Source: an uncultured bacterium
GTDB taxonomy: Bacteria > Spirochaetota > UBA4802 > UB4802
Length of the DNA: 64,000 nucleotides
Direction of reading: 5' to 3'
Assembly (NCBI GenBank): GCA_937920495.1
Contig: CALEUQ010000051.1
Coordinates: 1 to 64,000, forward strand
Below, piece by piece: positions 45,772 to 54,410 of the stretch; the first letter of the stretch is position 1; the number at the start of each line of letters is the position of its first letter. Position numbers and translations under genes: made by a program. The notes beneath the pieces are model-generated. The model was not told the DNA's origin. It saw nothing but the letters and a program-made list of their open reading frames with translations, and made no database searches.

Positions 45772-46926
45772 CTATAAGGTACTAAGTACGTATCCCAATG
45801 TTATACCTAAATAATTGCCAATTGCATAACCGATTACACCTGTGGTAATACCTGATAAAATGATATATTTATTATGAAGCGCATCAGCAACAACGGGCAC
45901 AAATGGTGGTGAACAAATTCCAGCTACAGAAGTAATAATGTAGGTATCTGTATCAATTGAAAATATTTTGCAAAATAGTCCATGTAAAAGAAGGCTTCCA
46001 AAAATTGCAATAAACACATACATAAGCAGGTAAATGTTAATATGAATAAGATTGTCTACATTAACCATTGAACCAACGATTGTACAAAAAATATAAATTA
46101 AATACATCCCAAACTGAAATGTCCTTTTTAAATTGTGAACATACGGATTTAACGAAAAAAGAATAGCAACAGTAGTTAAAGCAAGAATGACAATCATTGT
46201 TTGATATTGTTGTGGAAAAACTAGAGAAATACTAAATGAGATAGCAACAGCTAACAATGACAGGAATAATGCAATAATAAGTTTTGGAAATACATTTATG
46301 GTAAAAATATCACCATATAATTTTATATCTTCATCAGTTTTAGCATTTTTTTCTTCATCATTTACAGCTGAAAAGGCGGGAAGAAATTTTAAAAAAATTC
46401 TTTGTGCTATTGATACCAGAAAGATTATATACAGCATTGAGAAAACGGTATCATAGGTGTGAACAATAACAAATGTGGTTGAATCAACCTGTAGTGCTTC
46501 CTTGATGGCAGCTAAATTGGGTGTACCACCAGTATATACACCTATAAGCATACCGGCAATTTTCCATGCTCCCGGTATAGAATGGTTAAAGATTATGTAT
46601 CCAATAAACACAACAATAATAACTGCCACGCTCCCTAATGTGAATGAGAGCAACGCTTTACCAGCAAGCTTGAACCATGTTTTAACATTTATGGTAAAAA
46701 GAAGCAAAGGAATGCCTAATACAATAGAAATATTGGAACCAATATCCTGAATTGTCTTAGCACTATCATGAAGTATTCCAATATTTCCTATTGTTATACC
46801 TGCGATATAACATAATAAAACAGGTCCAATTTTATTTATGAATGGGAATCTGTAACAGCAATATATAATAATAGCCGGGATAAGTATATAAAAGCATACT
46901 AACAAGATTGTATCTAAAGAAAACAT
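45772..46926 (-). CDS. DUF819-family integral membrane protein
   Basis: 384 residues with about ten membrane segments and the DUF819/YjcL pattern (IGPVLLCYIAGITIGN, GVYTGGTPNLAAIKEAL, and VAGICSPPFVPVVADAL near the end). Function unproven; the two inverted halves suggest a transporter. GGAGG precedes ATG. It heads an operon with the lyase gene and is divergent from a TetR gene, with a perfect palindrome 33-52 bp upstream. Confidence 0.85.
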   Translation of the reverse strand: MFSLDTILLVCFYILIPAIIIYCCYRFPFINKIGPVLLCYIAGITIGNIGILHDSAKTIQDIGSNISIVLGIPLLLFTINVKTWFKLAGKALLSFTLGSVAVIIVVFIGYIIFNHSIPGAWKIAGMLIGVYTGGTPNLAAIKEALQVDSTTFVIVHTYDTVFSMLYIIFLVSIAQRIFLKFLPAFSAVNDEEKNAKTDEDIKLYGDIFTINVFPKLIIALFLSLLAVAISFSISLVFPQQYQTMIVILALTTVAILFSLNPYVHNLKRTFQFGMYLIYIFCTIVGSMVNVDNLIHINIYLLMYVFIAIFGSLLLHGLFCKIFSIDTDTYIITSVAGICSPPFVPVVADALHNKYIILSGITTGVIGYAIGNYLGITLGYVLSTL

Positions 46927-46958
46927 AGAACCTCCAGATATTACATTATAATGAAATT

Positions 46959-46978
46959 AAATTCACCATAGTGAATTT
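46959..46978. promoter_or_regulatory. candidate TetR operator
   Basis: Perfect inverted repeat AAATTCAC-CATA-GTGAATTT in the DUF819/tetR divergent region, close to the DUF819 start. Confidence 0.6.
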
Positions 46979-47140
46979 GGTCAAGAATATTTTTTATTTG
47001 ACTTTGATTATTTATTAGCATTTCCATGGAAACAAATGTGTGAGAATAAATATTTTTCAAACAATAAGCATTTTAAAATTTAATATAATGAATAATCATT
47101 TTTTTATATATTTAATTTATATTCAGGGAATAATAAAATC

Positions 47141-47800
47141 ATGAAAAAAGCCGAACGAATACAGTGGGAAAGAGAACAAAAGTTAAACAGATTTATTCAA
47201 ATTGCACAGGAAATCTTTTTTCAAAAAGGATATGATACAACAACCATTGATGAAGTAGCACACCAGGCAGGATATAATAAAAGAACTTTATATCATTATT
47301 TTAAAGATAAAGAAGAGCTATTCCTGGCAGTAGTTTTAAATGGACTAAAGTTATTTAATCAAAAATTGCAAGACGCGTATAATAATCCTGTTGATGGACA
47401 TACAAAGCTTTACGCAATGGGCAAAGCATTCTTTTCATTTTTTCTTGAATACCCGCACTATTTTAATCTGATAATGACGTATGAAACGCGCAATTGTATA
47501 TACCACCCTTCGCAAATTTCAAATCAAATAGGATTTTATAAAAATGAATGTCAGAAGATTGCTGATCGCAATACTGAATTAATTATAAAAGCTATAGAAA
47601 ACGGCATACAGGAAGGGAAAATACATACTACGTTAACGCCAAAACAGTTGATGGTGATATTGTGGGGTCAGGTTTTTGGAATAACACAGATAATTATGAT
47701 ACGACAGGCATATTTTAAGGAAGCCTTTGGTATAGATTATACCGAATTATTTGAAAGATTTCTGCTCCACACAGAAAAGTCTCTGAAAAATGAAATATAA
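47141..47800 (+). CDS. TetR-family transcriptional regulator
   Basis: 219 residues. N-terminal helix-turn-helix about 17-62 (IAQEIFFQKGYDTTTIDEVA and AGYNKRTLYHYFKDKEELF). The C-terminal ligand domain is of the TetR_C type with no further clue. The divergent position and the palindrome in the 214-bp spacer suggest that it represses the DUF819-lyase operon and possibly itself. The ligand could be a lipid-derived molecule, which is a guess. Confidence 0.9.
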   Translation: MKKAERIQWEREQKLNRFIQIAQEIFFQKGYDTTTIDEVAHQAGYNKRTLYHYFKDKEELFLAVVLNGLKLFNQKLQDAYNNPVDGHTKLYAMGKAFFSFFLEYPHYFNLIMTYETRNCIYHPSQISNQIGFYKNECQKIADRNTELIIKAIENGIQEGKIHTTLTPKQLMVILWGQVFGITQIIMIRQAYFKEAFGIDYTELFERFLLHTEKSLKNEI

Positions 47801-47809
47801 TCACTAATA

Positions 47810-47981
47810 ATTACTTAAAAATATTTTGTTAATAAAAAGGTGTACACCTGCGCCGCCTTCAGCGGCAAAGTTGTGTAATATGTTTTTTATGTTCACAAAT
47901 TTTATTTAATGTGTACACCTGCGCCGCCTTCGGCGGCGGAGGTTTGCAATATGTTTTTTATGTTCACAAATTTTATTTAAA
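47810..47981. repeat. interspersed palindromic element with internal tandem duplication
   Basis: Begins ATTACTTAAA and continues TATTTTGTTAATAAAAAGG as in the other copies. A 71-bp unit (47840-47910) with a GC-rich hairpin and the GTTCACAAATTTTATTTAA end is then repeated at 47911-47981 with few changes, mostly around the hairpin. Confidence 0.8.
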
Positions 47982-48013
47982 TTTTATTTTTTATAGAATA
48001 GATTTTAAAAATA

Positions 48014-48039
48014 AAAAGCCGCCTTTAAAGGCGGCTTTT
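48014..48039 (-). terminator. terminator of the cold-shock gene
   Basis: AAAAGCCGCC / GGCGGCTTTT with loop TTTAAA, then a T-rich run on the minus strand. It is symmetrical and may also stop transcripts from the tetR side. Confidence 0.8.
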
Positions 48040-48062
48040 AAAAAAGTGGTTTCTAATTTGTA

Positions 48063-48263
48063 TTATATCGCTCTAACGGAAACAGCTCGCGGACCTTTAT
48101 CGCTGCTTTCGATCTCAAATTCAACCTTTTGCCCTTCTTTTAATGTCCTGAAACCGTTACCAATAATACCGGTATAATGTACAAACACATCACTACCGTC
48201 TTCTTTGGAAATGAATCCAAAACCTTTTTTTTCATTGAACCACTTGATTGTACCTTTAGGCAT
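48063..48263 (-). CDS. cold-shock domain protein
   Basis: 66 residues, AAGGAG before ATG. A single OB-fold cold-shock domain with RNP1 KGFGFI and RNP2 VFVHYT and the usual [20 protein letters not shown] start. It binds single-stranded RNA/DNA and acts as an RNA chaperone. It has its own promoter (48400-48428), a ~130-nt structured leader and a strong terminator, as expected for a highly expressed Csp gene. Confidence 0.96.
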   Translation of the reverse strand: MPKGTIKWFNEKKGFGFISKEDGSDVFVHYTGIIGNGFRTLKEGQKVEFEIESSDKGPRAVSVRAI

Positions 48264-48393
48264 GTGAAAAACTCCTTAAAATAAATAAAATACGGCTAAA
48301 AGCCTTTTCAGTAAGATGTGAATTAGTTTTATTTTTAAAACTCCGGAAGGAAATTTTATTAAAATAAAAACTAAATAAACAACCTTACTGCTT
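48264..48393 (-). promoter_or_regulatory. structured 5' leader of the cold-shock gene
   Basis: A ~130-nt leader. CAGTAAG and CTTACTG (48384-48390 / 48309-48315) close a long stem around an A/T-rich inner inverted repeat. A second hairpin GGCT-AAA-AGCC (48294-48304) lies nearer the start codon. This layout is like the temperature-switching leader of cspA in other bacteria. Confidence 0.45.
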
Positions 48394-48399
48394 GTGACA

Positions 48400-48428
48400 T
48401 ATATACTAATATTTCGCTACATTGTCAA
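48400..48428 (-). promoter_or_regulatory. promoter of the cold-shock gene
   Basis: On the minus strand, TTGACA (48423-48428), 17 bases, TATATA (48400-48405). Confidence 0.65.
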
Positions 48429-48480
48429 CATTTTATTACAATTTATTTAATTTTTTTATTTAAATAAACAATGTACTTTT

Positions 48481-49809
48481 TTATATTTTCACCAACCGCA
48501 TTTCTTTTAGTCTTTGTGCAAAAATTACAGTAATACATAATCTAAGTATTCCTGATACAAGTAATATAGTATAAATACTGCTACCGTTCACAGCAGGCAA
48601 AATCTCAATTAAATAACCACCTGCCATAGCCCCTGCACTTATCATTATGCCATTAATTAGATTGAAATATGAGATATATCGTACCCTTTTAGAGCTTGCT
48701 GATGCATCAAACATATAGTTGAATGAGCTTATTGTGAAACCTGACCATACTATTCCAGAAAATATTTGAATAAACAGCAAATAGATAATATCAGATCCCA
48801 AAACCCATAATACAGGAACTATCGCTATTAATGGTGATGTAATAATTAATACCCTGGCATTGCCTATTTTATCGGCGATAGTTCCCCACCAGTGCATGGC
48901 AACATACATAACAAATGGTGCGCTTACTGTAACCAGTGAATACTCAAAGTAAGAAAATTTTAGATGTTGCAGCATTAACACTGCAAAAAATGGAGCCGAT
49001 AGATATACGGCAAAATTCATAAGGGATATAAAAGCAATAAATAGTAAAAAATCATTCTTTTTTATGCTTTGTAATATGTGGTGTGGTACTATTGGTGCTC
49101 GTTCAATTGTAAATGGTGGTTCGTGCATTTTTGTGAGGTAGTACCATGAAATAAATCTACTGGTTGAAGCAATAAGAAAGATAATGACAAACGTATTAAT
49201 TAAATAATCAGAAGGACAAAACCGCAATGTAATCCCAACTAACAGCGAAACAACTACAAGCAGAACTCCAAGTATGCTATTTCTAAATCCAAAGTATTTT
49301 CCTCGCTTATGTGCCGGGATAAGATCGCTCATCAGACTTGCCCATGCAGGATTGCCAATGGAACCAAACACCGTGTAGAGTGTCACCATGCTAATAAATA
49401 TTTGAATTTCATAGTGTTTGATGAATGACAGGAACAAGTTGCTTGTATCAGTTTCTATCGAATATAAAATAAAGAATATTGCAGAACATAATAAAAGCGT
49501 TAATGCCTGTAAAAAGACAAAGATACAAAATACTGTTTTACGTGATTTGAAAATCTGAACAAATATGTTTGAAAAAATCTGCAAGACTGAGGCGGTAATA
49601 TTAGGTACGGCACTCAACATTCCCACATCCATTACTGTGCCTTTAATCAAAAGCAAAAACGGTGTAAAATAATCCTGCACACAACCAAACATTACGCTTG
49701 CAAATATCCCATCCAGAAAAGACATTTTGAGTGTGGTGCGTAATTTTGAATTTTTTACTTGTATTTTATTGTTATCTATCATATATGGAAGCACAAAATA
49801 ATAATACAA
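48481..49809 (-). CDS. MFS transporter
   Basis: 442 residues, about 12 membrane segments. Major-facilitator features include the loop after segment 2, AWASLMSDLIPAHKRGKYFG between segments, and WGTIADKIGNARVLI in the second half. Similar proteins are annotated only as MFS; substrate unknown. Met10 (49782) is an alternative start; no ribosome-binding site is obvious for either. It is divergent from the parA-like gene. Confidence 0.85.
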   Translation of the reverse strand: MYYYFVLPYMIDNNKIQVKNSKLRTTLKMSFLDGIFASVMFGCVQDYFTPFLLLIKGTVMDVGMLSAVPNITASVLQIFSNIFVQIFKSRKTVFCIFVFLQALTLLLCSAIFFILYSIETDTSNLFLSFIKHYEIQIFISMVTLYTVFGSIGNPAWASLMSDLIPAHKRGKYFGFRNSILGVLLVVVSLLVGITLRFCPSDYLINTFVIIFLIASTSRFISWYYLTKMHEPPFTIERAPIVPHHILQSIKKNDFLLFIAFISLMNFAVYLSAPFFAVLMLQHLKFSYFEYSLVTVSAPFVMYVAMHWWGTIADKIGNARVLIITSPLIAIVPVLWVLGSDIIYLLFIQIFSGIVWSGFTISSFNYMFDASASSKRVRYISYFNLINGIMISAGAMAGGYLIEILPAVNGSSIYTILLVSGILRLCITVIFAQRLKEMRLVKI

Positions 49810-49915
49810 TAATATGCAATACTTTTATTAATCATAATTTATAAAATTTTATTATTATATGTTTTTCTATGTGCGATAGTAACTATAAAAGAAATATTAT
49901 TTCAGGATAAATCCA

Positions 49916-50665
49916 GTGAGAATTATTGCTATTTCAAACAATAAAGGAGGCGTTGGCAAAACAACCAGTACAGTAAACATAGCCGCTGCCTTACAGATTT
50001 TAGGTAAAAAAGTACTTGTTATTGATATTGACCATCAGGCGCAGTCAACATACCATTTTGGATATAACCCGAATAATGTAACGTATTCAGTGTATAACGT
50101 GCTAAAAGGTGAAATTGCATATCAAGATGTAATCATTAATAGAGATGGGCTACATATCCTGCCATCAAAAAATGAACTGAAAGATATTGAGTTTATTCCA
50201 TTGCCAGCAAAAGAGTTTCTTCTAAAAGAAGCACTGGATGGAATATCCGGATATGATTTTATCTTAATAGATTGTCCGCCTTCATTAGGAATACTAACAT
50301 TGAATGCCCTGACATTTGCACATGAAATACTGGTACCCTTACAGGTTCAGTTTTTGCCATTTCATGGAATGTACAACCTATTTGAAGCAGTACAGATGGT
50401 AAAACGCAGGCTTAACAAAGAAGTGGAGATAACCGGAATTATCGGTACCATGTTTAATCCAAAGAAACAGATAAACGTTGAAGTGATAGAAGAAACTAAA
50501 AAGCGGTTACCAGGTAAATTATTTGAAACGCTTATACGGGAAAATGTACTGCTGCAGGAGGCACCAAGCTGGGGTAAAACAATATTTGAGTACAAACCAA
50601 ACAGTAATGGCGCTGTAGATTATATGAATCTTACAAAAGAGATTTTAGAAAAGGATATAAATTAA
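49916..50665 (+). CDS. ParA/Soj-family ATPase, orphan
   Basis: 249 residues from GTG. Deviant Walker A NNKGGVGKTTSTVN with Lys10, Walker A' VIDIDHQAQST, and Walker B FILIDCPPSLGIL, as in ParA/Soj. These ATPases bind DNA non-specifically and position chromosomes or other cargo. No parB or parS-like site is next to it, and the usual rsmG-parA-parB order is broken (rsmG is ~5 kb away, fused to trmH). It may serve another cargo, such as a chemoreceptor or flagellar site. Its stop overlaps the stop of the convergent kinase gene. Confidence 0.88.
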   Translation: MRIIAISNNKGGVGKTTSTVNIAAALQILGKKVLVIDIDHQAQSTYHFGYNPNNVTYSVYNVLKGEIAYQDVIINRDGLHILPSKNELKDIEFIPLPAKEFLLKEALDGISGYDFILIDCPPSLGILTLNALTFAHEILVPLQVQFLPFHGMYNLFEAVQMVKRRLNKEVEITGIIGTMFNPKKQINVEVIEETKKRLPGKLFETLIRENVLLQEAPSWGKTIFEYKPNSNGAVDYMNLTKEILEKDIN

Positions 50666-51732
50666 AGTTTTGAGTTATCCACCACTTTTTTTGCCTGGCG
50701 TTCTAATATCTGTACAGCAGCTATTAACATGGCAAATCGTTTATCTTTAGTCTGCCCGTGATAATACCGGTAATAAATCTGCTGGGCTATTACTGCCAAC
50801 CGGAACAAACCAAAACAATAGTAGTAATCAAAATCACTCATATCAATGCCACTTTTTTGCTGATAGCGCTCAACAAGTTCCTTTCGTGTAAGGGCACCAT
50901 CCAGGTGAGTGGGCATCAGGCGTATAAGTTGTACTTCTTCAGGATCATTTTTTTCAACCCAGTATGCTAATGAGTTGCCCAGGTCCATGACAGGATCTCC
51001 TATCGTTGCCATTTCCCAGTCAAGAACGCCAATAATTTTTTTTGGATTGGCACTATCAAGAACAACATTATCAAATTTATAATCATTATGGATAACAGCA
51101 GCTCGTGCAGGAGTTTTTGGCAATTTTTCCTTTAGCCATTGTATTACTTCGGTGTACAGTGGAGCATCGGGGGTCAGAGCATCATTATATCGAGCAATCC
51201 AGCCATTTACCTGCCTTTCGATGTAGCCTTCAGGCTTTCCAAAATTGTCAAGCCCAATTTCTTTGTAGTTCAGTGAATGTAGCTGGCATTGTATATCCAG
51301 CAACTGTTCACACAGATAACGAAATTCTTCCGGGGTATACGATAGGCCTGGTGGAAGTTCCTTCCTGAGTATAATTCCTTTTATGCGTTCCATAACATAA
51401 AATTTTGCGCCAATAACTGATTCGTCATCACAGTATACCAGAGGCGTGGGACAATATGGAAATACAGGCTTTAATGCTTTCAGTATGGAGTATTCACGAT
51501 GCATATCGTGAGCGGTTTTTGCTTTTTTCCCAAATGGTGGTCTGCGCAAAACCATTTCTCTGTTTCTAGCTTTAATAAAATAAGTAAGATTGGAAAAACC
51601 GCTAGGGAACTGTTTTATTTCAATTGGCCCCTGTACATCTGGAACATTCTGAATAAGATAATCCAGAACTATTTTTTCATCTAATGTTTCACCTTCCCTT
51701 ATTTCAGCGGGTTTATCGATATAATTATCCAT
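50662..51732 (-). CDS. APH-type acyl-CoA kinase, ACAD10/11-LvaA-like
   Basis: 356 residues. Aminoglycoside-phosphotransferase fold: FPSGFSNLTYFI (nucleotide loop), MVLRRPPFGKK (Lys), catalytic VIHNDYKFDN (Asp217), metal site GVLDWEMATIGDP (Asp238). The match is to the kinase domain of ACAD10/11 and bacterial LvaA, which phosphorylate 4-hydroxyacyl-CoAs so that a dehydrogenase partner can remove the phosphate. The gene lies 19 bp after tetR in an operon with just such a dehydrogenase. The exact substrate chain length cannot be seen. Confidence 0.85.
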   Translation of the reverse strand: MDNYIDKPAEIREGETLDEKIVLDYLIQNVPDVQGPIEIKQFPSGFSNLTYFIKARNREMVLRRPPFGKKAKTAHDMHREYSILKALKPVFPYCPTPLVYCDDESVIGAKFYVMERIKGIILRKELPPGLSYTPEEFRYLCEQLLDIQCQLHSLNYKEIGLDNFGKPEGYIERQVNGWIARYNDALTPDAPLYTEVIQWLKEKLPKTPARAAVIHNDYKFDNVVLDSANPKKIIGVLDWEMATIGDPVMDLGNSLAYWVEKNDPEEVQLIRLMPTHLDGALTRKELVERYQQKSGIDMSDFDYYYCFGLFRLAVIAQQIYYRYYHGQTKDKRFAMLIAAVQILERQAKKVVDNSKL

Positions 51733-51751
51733 AACATAAATCCTCCGTTGG

Positions 51752-52477
51752 TCAAATTTTTATGTAGTTGTATAGTATCTGAAAACATTCCGTGGCATAT
51801 TCATCCGGGGTCACTCCCCTTTTTGAATACTTCCATCGTTTAAGATACCAGTCCTGCAGCATAGCTTTAGCTATAGAAGCAATCAATGATGTCTGAATTC
51901 CCTGCCTGAATTCATTATATTCGATTCCATTTTCAATAATATCTTTAATTAGTGATTCCGTTAATAGTTCGCCTTCAATTGTTTTGTTATATTCAGTACC
52001 GGTGAAGTAACGTGTTTCCATATATGAAAAATAAAACCAGTCCTTCAAAACCTCACTGATAAATATATGAGCGCGGATGAAATTATGCAATTTATCTTTA
52101 GAAGTTGAAGAATATATCAGGGATTCAGACAATACTTTTTCTACTGATGAGCGTCCGTATTGCTGAATGATGTGCAATAATTCATCCTTTGACGGGAAAT
52201 ATGCATATAGTGCACCAATACTTAAGGATGATACTGCGGATAATTCCCGCATACTCATAGCAGCATATCCTTTTTTATTGCTTATAGCTATCGCCGCATG
52301 AATTATCCGTTTTAGATTTTCTACAGATTGTGGCGATTTCTTAACCCTGATAAGCTGCCTGTTATCATCATATAATCTGCTGACAATATCATCCAGAATA
52401 AACCTTATGCTCTTTTTAAAAGTATTATAATTTTGCAGATCAACTATATAAGTGTTATCTAACTTCTCTGCCTTCAT
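51752..52477 (-). CDS. TetR-family regulator of the lipid operon
   Basis: 241 residues from ATG 52477. A start 108 bases earlier would lie deep inside the dehydrogenase gene. Overlap with that gene is 23 bp. The helix-turn-helix is at about 55-100 (ISNKKGYAAMSMRELSAV, SIGALYAYFPSKDELL), after a ~45-residue N-terminal extension. The C-terminal domain is unclassified. By position it probably senses an acyl-CoA and controls this operon through the palindrome at 54552-54565. Confidence 0.88.
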   Translation of the reverse strand: MKAEKLDNTYIVDLQNYNTFKKSIRFILDDIVSRLYDDNRQLIRVKKSPQSVENLKRIIHAAIAISNKKGYAAMSMRELSAVSSLSIGALYAYFPSKDELLHIIQQYGRSSVEKVLSESLIYSSTSKDKLHNFIRAHIFISEVLKDWFYFSYMETRYFTGTEYNKTIEGELLTESLIKDIIENGIEYNEFRQGIQTSLIASIAKAMLQDWYLKRWKYSKRGVTPDEYATECFQILYNYIKI

Positions 52478-53663
52478 AGCTTGATAAAATCCTTTTAGCA
52501 ACAACTGACTTATGAACCTCATCAGCACCATCGTAAATTCGTGCAGCGCGTTCATGACGATAAAAGAAAGCCAGTATAGTATCATCAGTCATTCCAAGGC
52601 CACCGTGAACCTGCAACGCCCTGTCTATTACCTTTTGCATCACGTTGGCTACGTAAAACTTTATGAGCGACACATCAATACGTGCTTCTTTCTGTCCAAG
52701 ATGTTCTATCTTCCAGGCAGCATGCAATGTCATAAGTCGTGCTGCCTGAATTTCAGCTGCACATTCTGCAACCCATTCCTGAATGATCTGCCTTGTTGCA
52801 AGTGTTTTGCCATCAGGAGAAATAATACGTTTGTTGGCTCGTGCACACATTAAATCAAAGGCTCTTTTACAAATACCTAACCACCGCATACAATGATGAA
52901 TACGCCCTGGACCTAAACGTTCCTGTGCAATGACAAAACCCTGTCCTTCAGGTCCAAGTAAATTTTTAACAGGCACCCGACAGTTCTGCAGTAAAATTTC
53001 GCCATGGCTAAAGTAGTCACTGCCCTGATGTCCCATAACTGGAATATTGCGCACCAGATTAAAGCCGGGAGTATCTGTAGGGACAATGATCATACTTGCG
53101 CGCAGGTATGTTGGTGCATCGGGATTGGTGACTGCCATAACTATAGAAAACTTTGAACCATCAGCTGCAGTGGAATACCATTTGTGGCCGTTTATTACAT
53201 AGTAATCACCATCTTTAACTGCAGTGGTATCAAGTAACACCGGATTGGAACCAGGAAGATCAACCTCAGTCATTGAAAAACAACTGCGTATTTCGCCGCG
53301 TACAAGTGGTAGTAAATACTTTTCACGCTGCTCTTCGTTTGCATATTTTATCAATATTTCAATATTACCTGCATCAGGTGCCTGACATCCAAATACATAG
53401 TGACCAAGCGGTGTCCTCCCCAAAGACTCAGATACCAGGCCATGTTCCACCAGGTCAAGACCCATACCACCATATTCTTTAGGCACCTGTGGTGCCCATA
53501 ACTCCATCTTTTTTACCATTTTTCGTTTTTCTTCTAAAACCGGCAACATTGCCTTAATATCATTACGTGTAAATTCCTGCTCAAGCGGTATAAGCTCTTT
53601 TTCAACAAATTCATCAATAAGCTCCAGAATAGCTTTCATCCTGTCACTAATTTCAAAATCCAT
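52455..53663 (-). CDS. acyl-CoA dehydrogenase, ACAD10/11-like
   Basis: 402 residues. SMTEVDLPGSNP at the flavin site, INGHKWYSTAADGSKF, RHERAARIYDGADEVH at the C-terminus. The position of the usual catalytic Glu is Asp378, as in the ACAD10/11 group (pattern DGPDEVH), unlike the other two dehydrogenases here. With the APH kinase downstream it would isomerise or dephosphorylate 4-phosphoacyl-CoA to an enoyl-CoA, as described for ACAD11 and LvaC. It lies 27 bp after the phosphatase gene. Confidence 0.9.
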   Translation of the reverse strand: MDFEISDRMKAILELIDEFVEKELIPLEQEFTRNDIKAMLPVLEEKRKMVKKMELWAPQVPKEYGGMGLDLVEHGLVSESLGRTPLGHYVFGCQAPDAGNIEILIKYANEEQREKYLLPLVRGEIRSCFSMTEVDLPGSNPVLLDTTAVKDGDYYVINGHKWYSTAADGSKFSIVMAVTNPDAPTYLRASMIIVPTDTPGFNLVRNIPVMGHQGSDYFSHGEILLQNCRVPVKNLLGPEGQGFVIAQERLGPGRIHHCMRWLGICKRAFDLMCARANKRIISPDGKTLATRQIIQEWVAECAAEIQAARLMTLHAAWKIEHLGQKEARIDVSLIKFYVANVMQKVIDRALQVHGGLGMTDDTILAFFYRHERAARIYDGADEVHKSVVAKRILSSYEGREVR

Positions 53664-53690
53664 AAAACCTCCTTAAATTATGTTACAATA

Positions 53691-54410
53691 TTATCTATAC
53701 GTTTTCAGCGATGGATCATCGGCTAATTCAATGTGCGGAAAAAAATTAAACGAAGCTAAAATAAGTTCCTTTTCGTTATATCTTAGATGGGTCATAGATG
53801 TATTAACTATCTGCCATGTCAGCCGCATTGTTGTTTCGTCATTAAAGCCCAGTACCATCTGGACCATGACACCAATGATTCCCCCTGATGATACGATAAT
53901 AATATTTTTTCCTCTTCCATTTTCATTAATGATTTCAGATATAACATTCTGTACACGCTCCTTAACTTCTAAAAATGATTCAATGCCTTCATAATGTATT
54001 TGTGATTTTACCCAGTGACGCATAACTTTTTCAAATACACGCTGGAAAGCTTTTTTATCAGTATAAATCTGCTTTATCTCTTCTTCCAGTGATGGGTCGT
54101 CGTTCAGCAAAACAGGAAATATTCTTTTAATTATATTTATTGAATCGTATTCATTTAATCGTTGATCAATTTTTGGTACAGGTAGTTGTATGCCCTTCGC
54201 TTCAAAATATGTAATTATGGTTTCCGCAGTTTGTTGCTGTCGTTTTAATGTGCCGTGATATATTGCATCAATTGTTTTATTTTTATAGCGATAGTTATAT
54301 AAATATTTAGCCAAAATCTGTGATTGAATGTATCCTTTTTCTGAAAGGTTATCATAATCACCCTGTCCAAAAGAACCCTGACCATGACGAATCACTAATA
54401 TTTCACTCAT
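53691..54410 (-). CDS. histidine phosphatase family protein
   Basis: 239 residues. N-terminal LVIRHGQG (catalytic His9) and a later VSSGGIIG stretch give the phosphoglycerate-mutase fold, but the second catalytic His is hard to place: the usual SHG is SSGG, so activity may be altered. It heads the operon with the ACAD10/11-like dehydrogenase, TetR and kinase. Human ACAD10 carries a phosphatase-fold domain, though of the HAD type. A role in removing phosphate from pathway intermediates is inference. Confidence 0.8.
   Translation of the reverse strand: MSEILVIRHGQGSFGQGDYDNLSEKGYIQSQILAKYLYNYRYKNKTIDAIYHGTLKRQQQTAETIITYFEAKGIQLPVPKIDQRLNEYDSINIIKRIFPVLLNDDPSLEEEIKQIYTDKKAFQRVFEKVMRHWVKSQIHYEGIESFLEVKERVQNVISEIINENGRGKNIIIVSSGGIIGVMVQMVLGFNDETTMRLTWQIVNTSMTHLRYNEKELILASFNFFPHIELADDPSLKTYR

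Noticed and set aside
47810-47981. CRISPR-like array from the repeated 71-bp unit
   Set aside because: There are only two units, directly adjacent with no spacers, and no cas genes nearby.
50662-51732. Aminoglycoside resistance gene
   Set aside because: The fold is shared, but the operon with a dehydrogenase and the sequence pattern match ACAD10/11-type kinases.
52478-52585. Longer TetR start giving 277 residues
   Set aside because: The extra part lies in the dehydrogenase gene and has no TetR similarity; the ATG at 52477 fits better.
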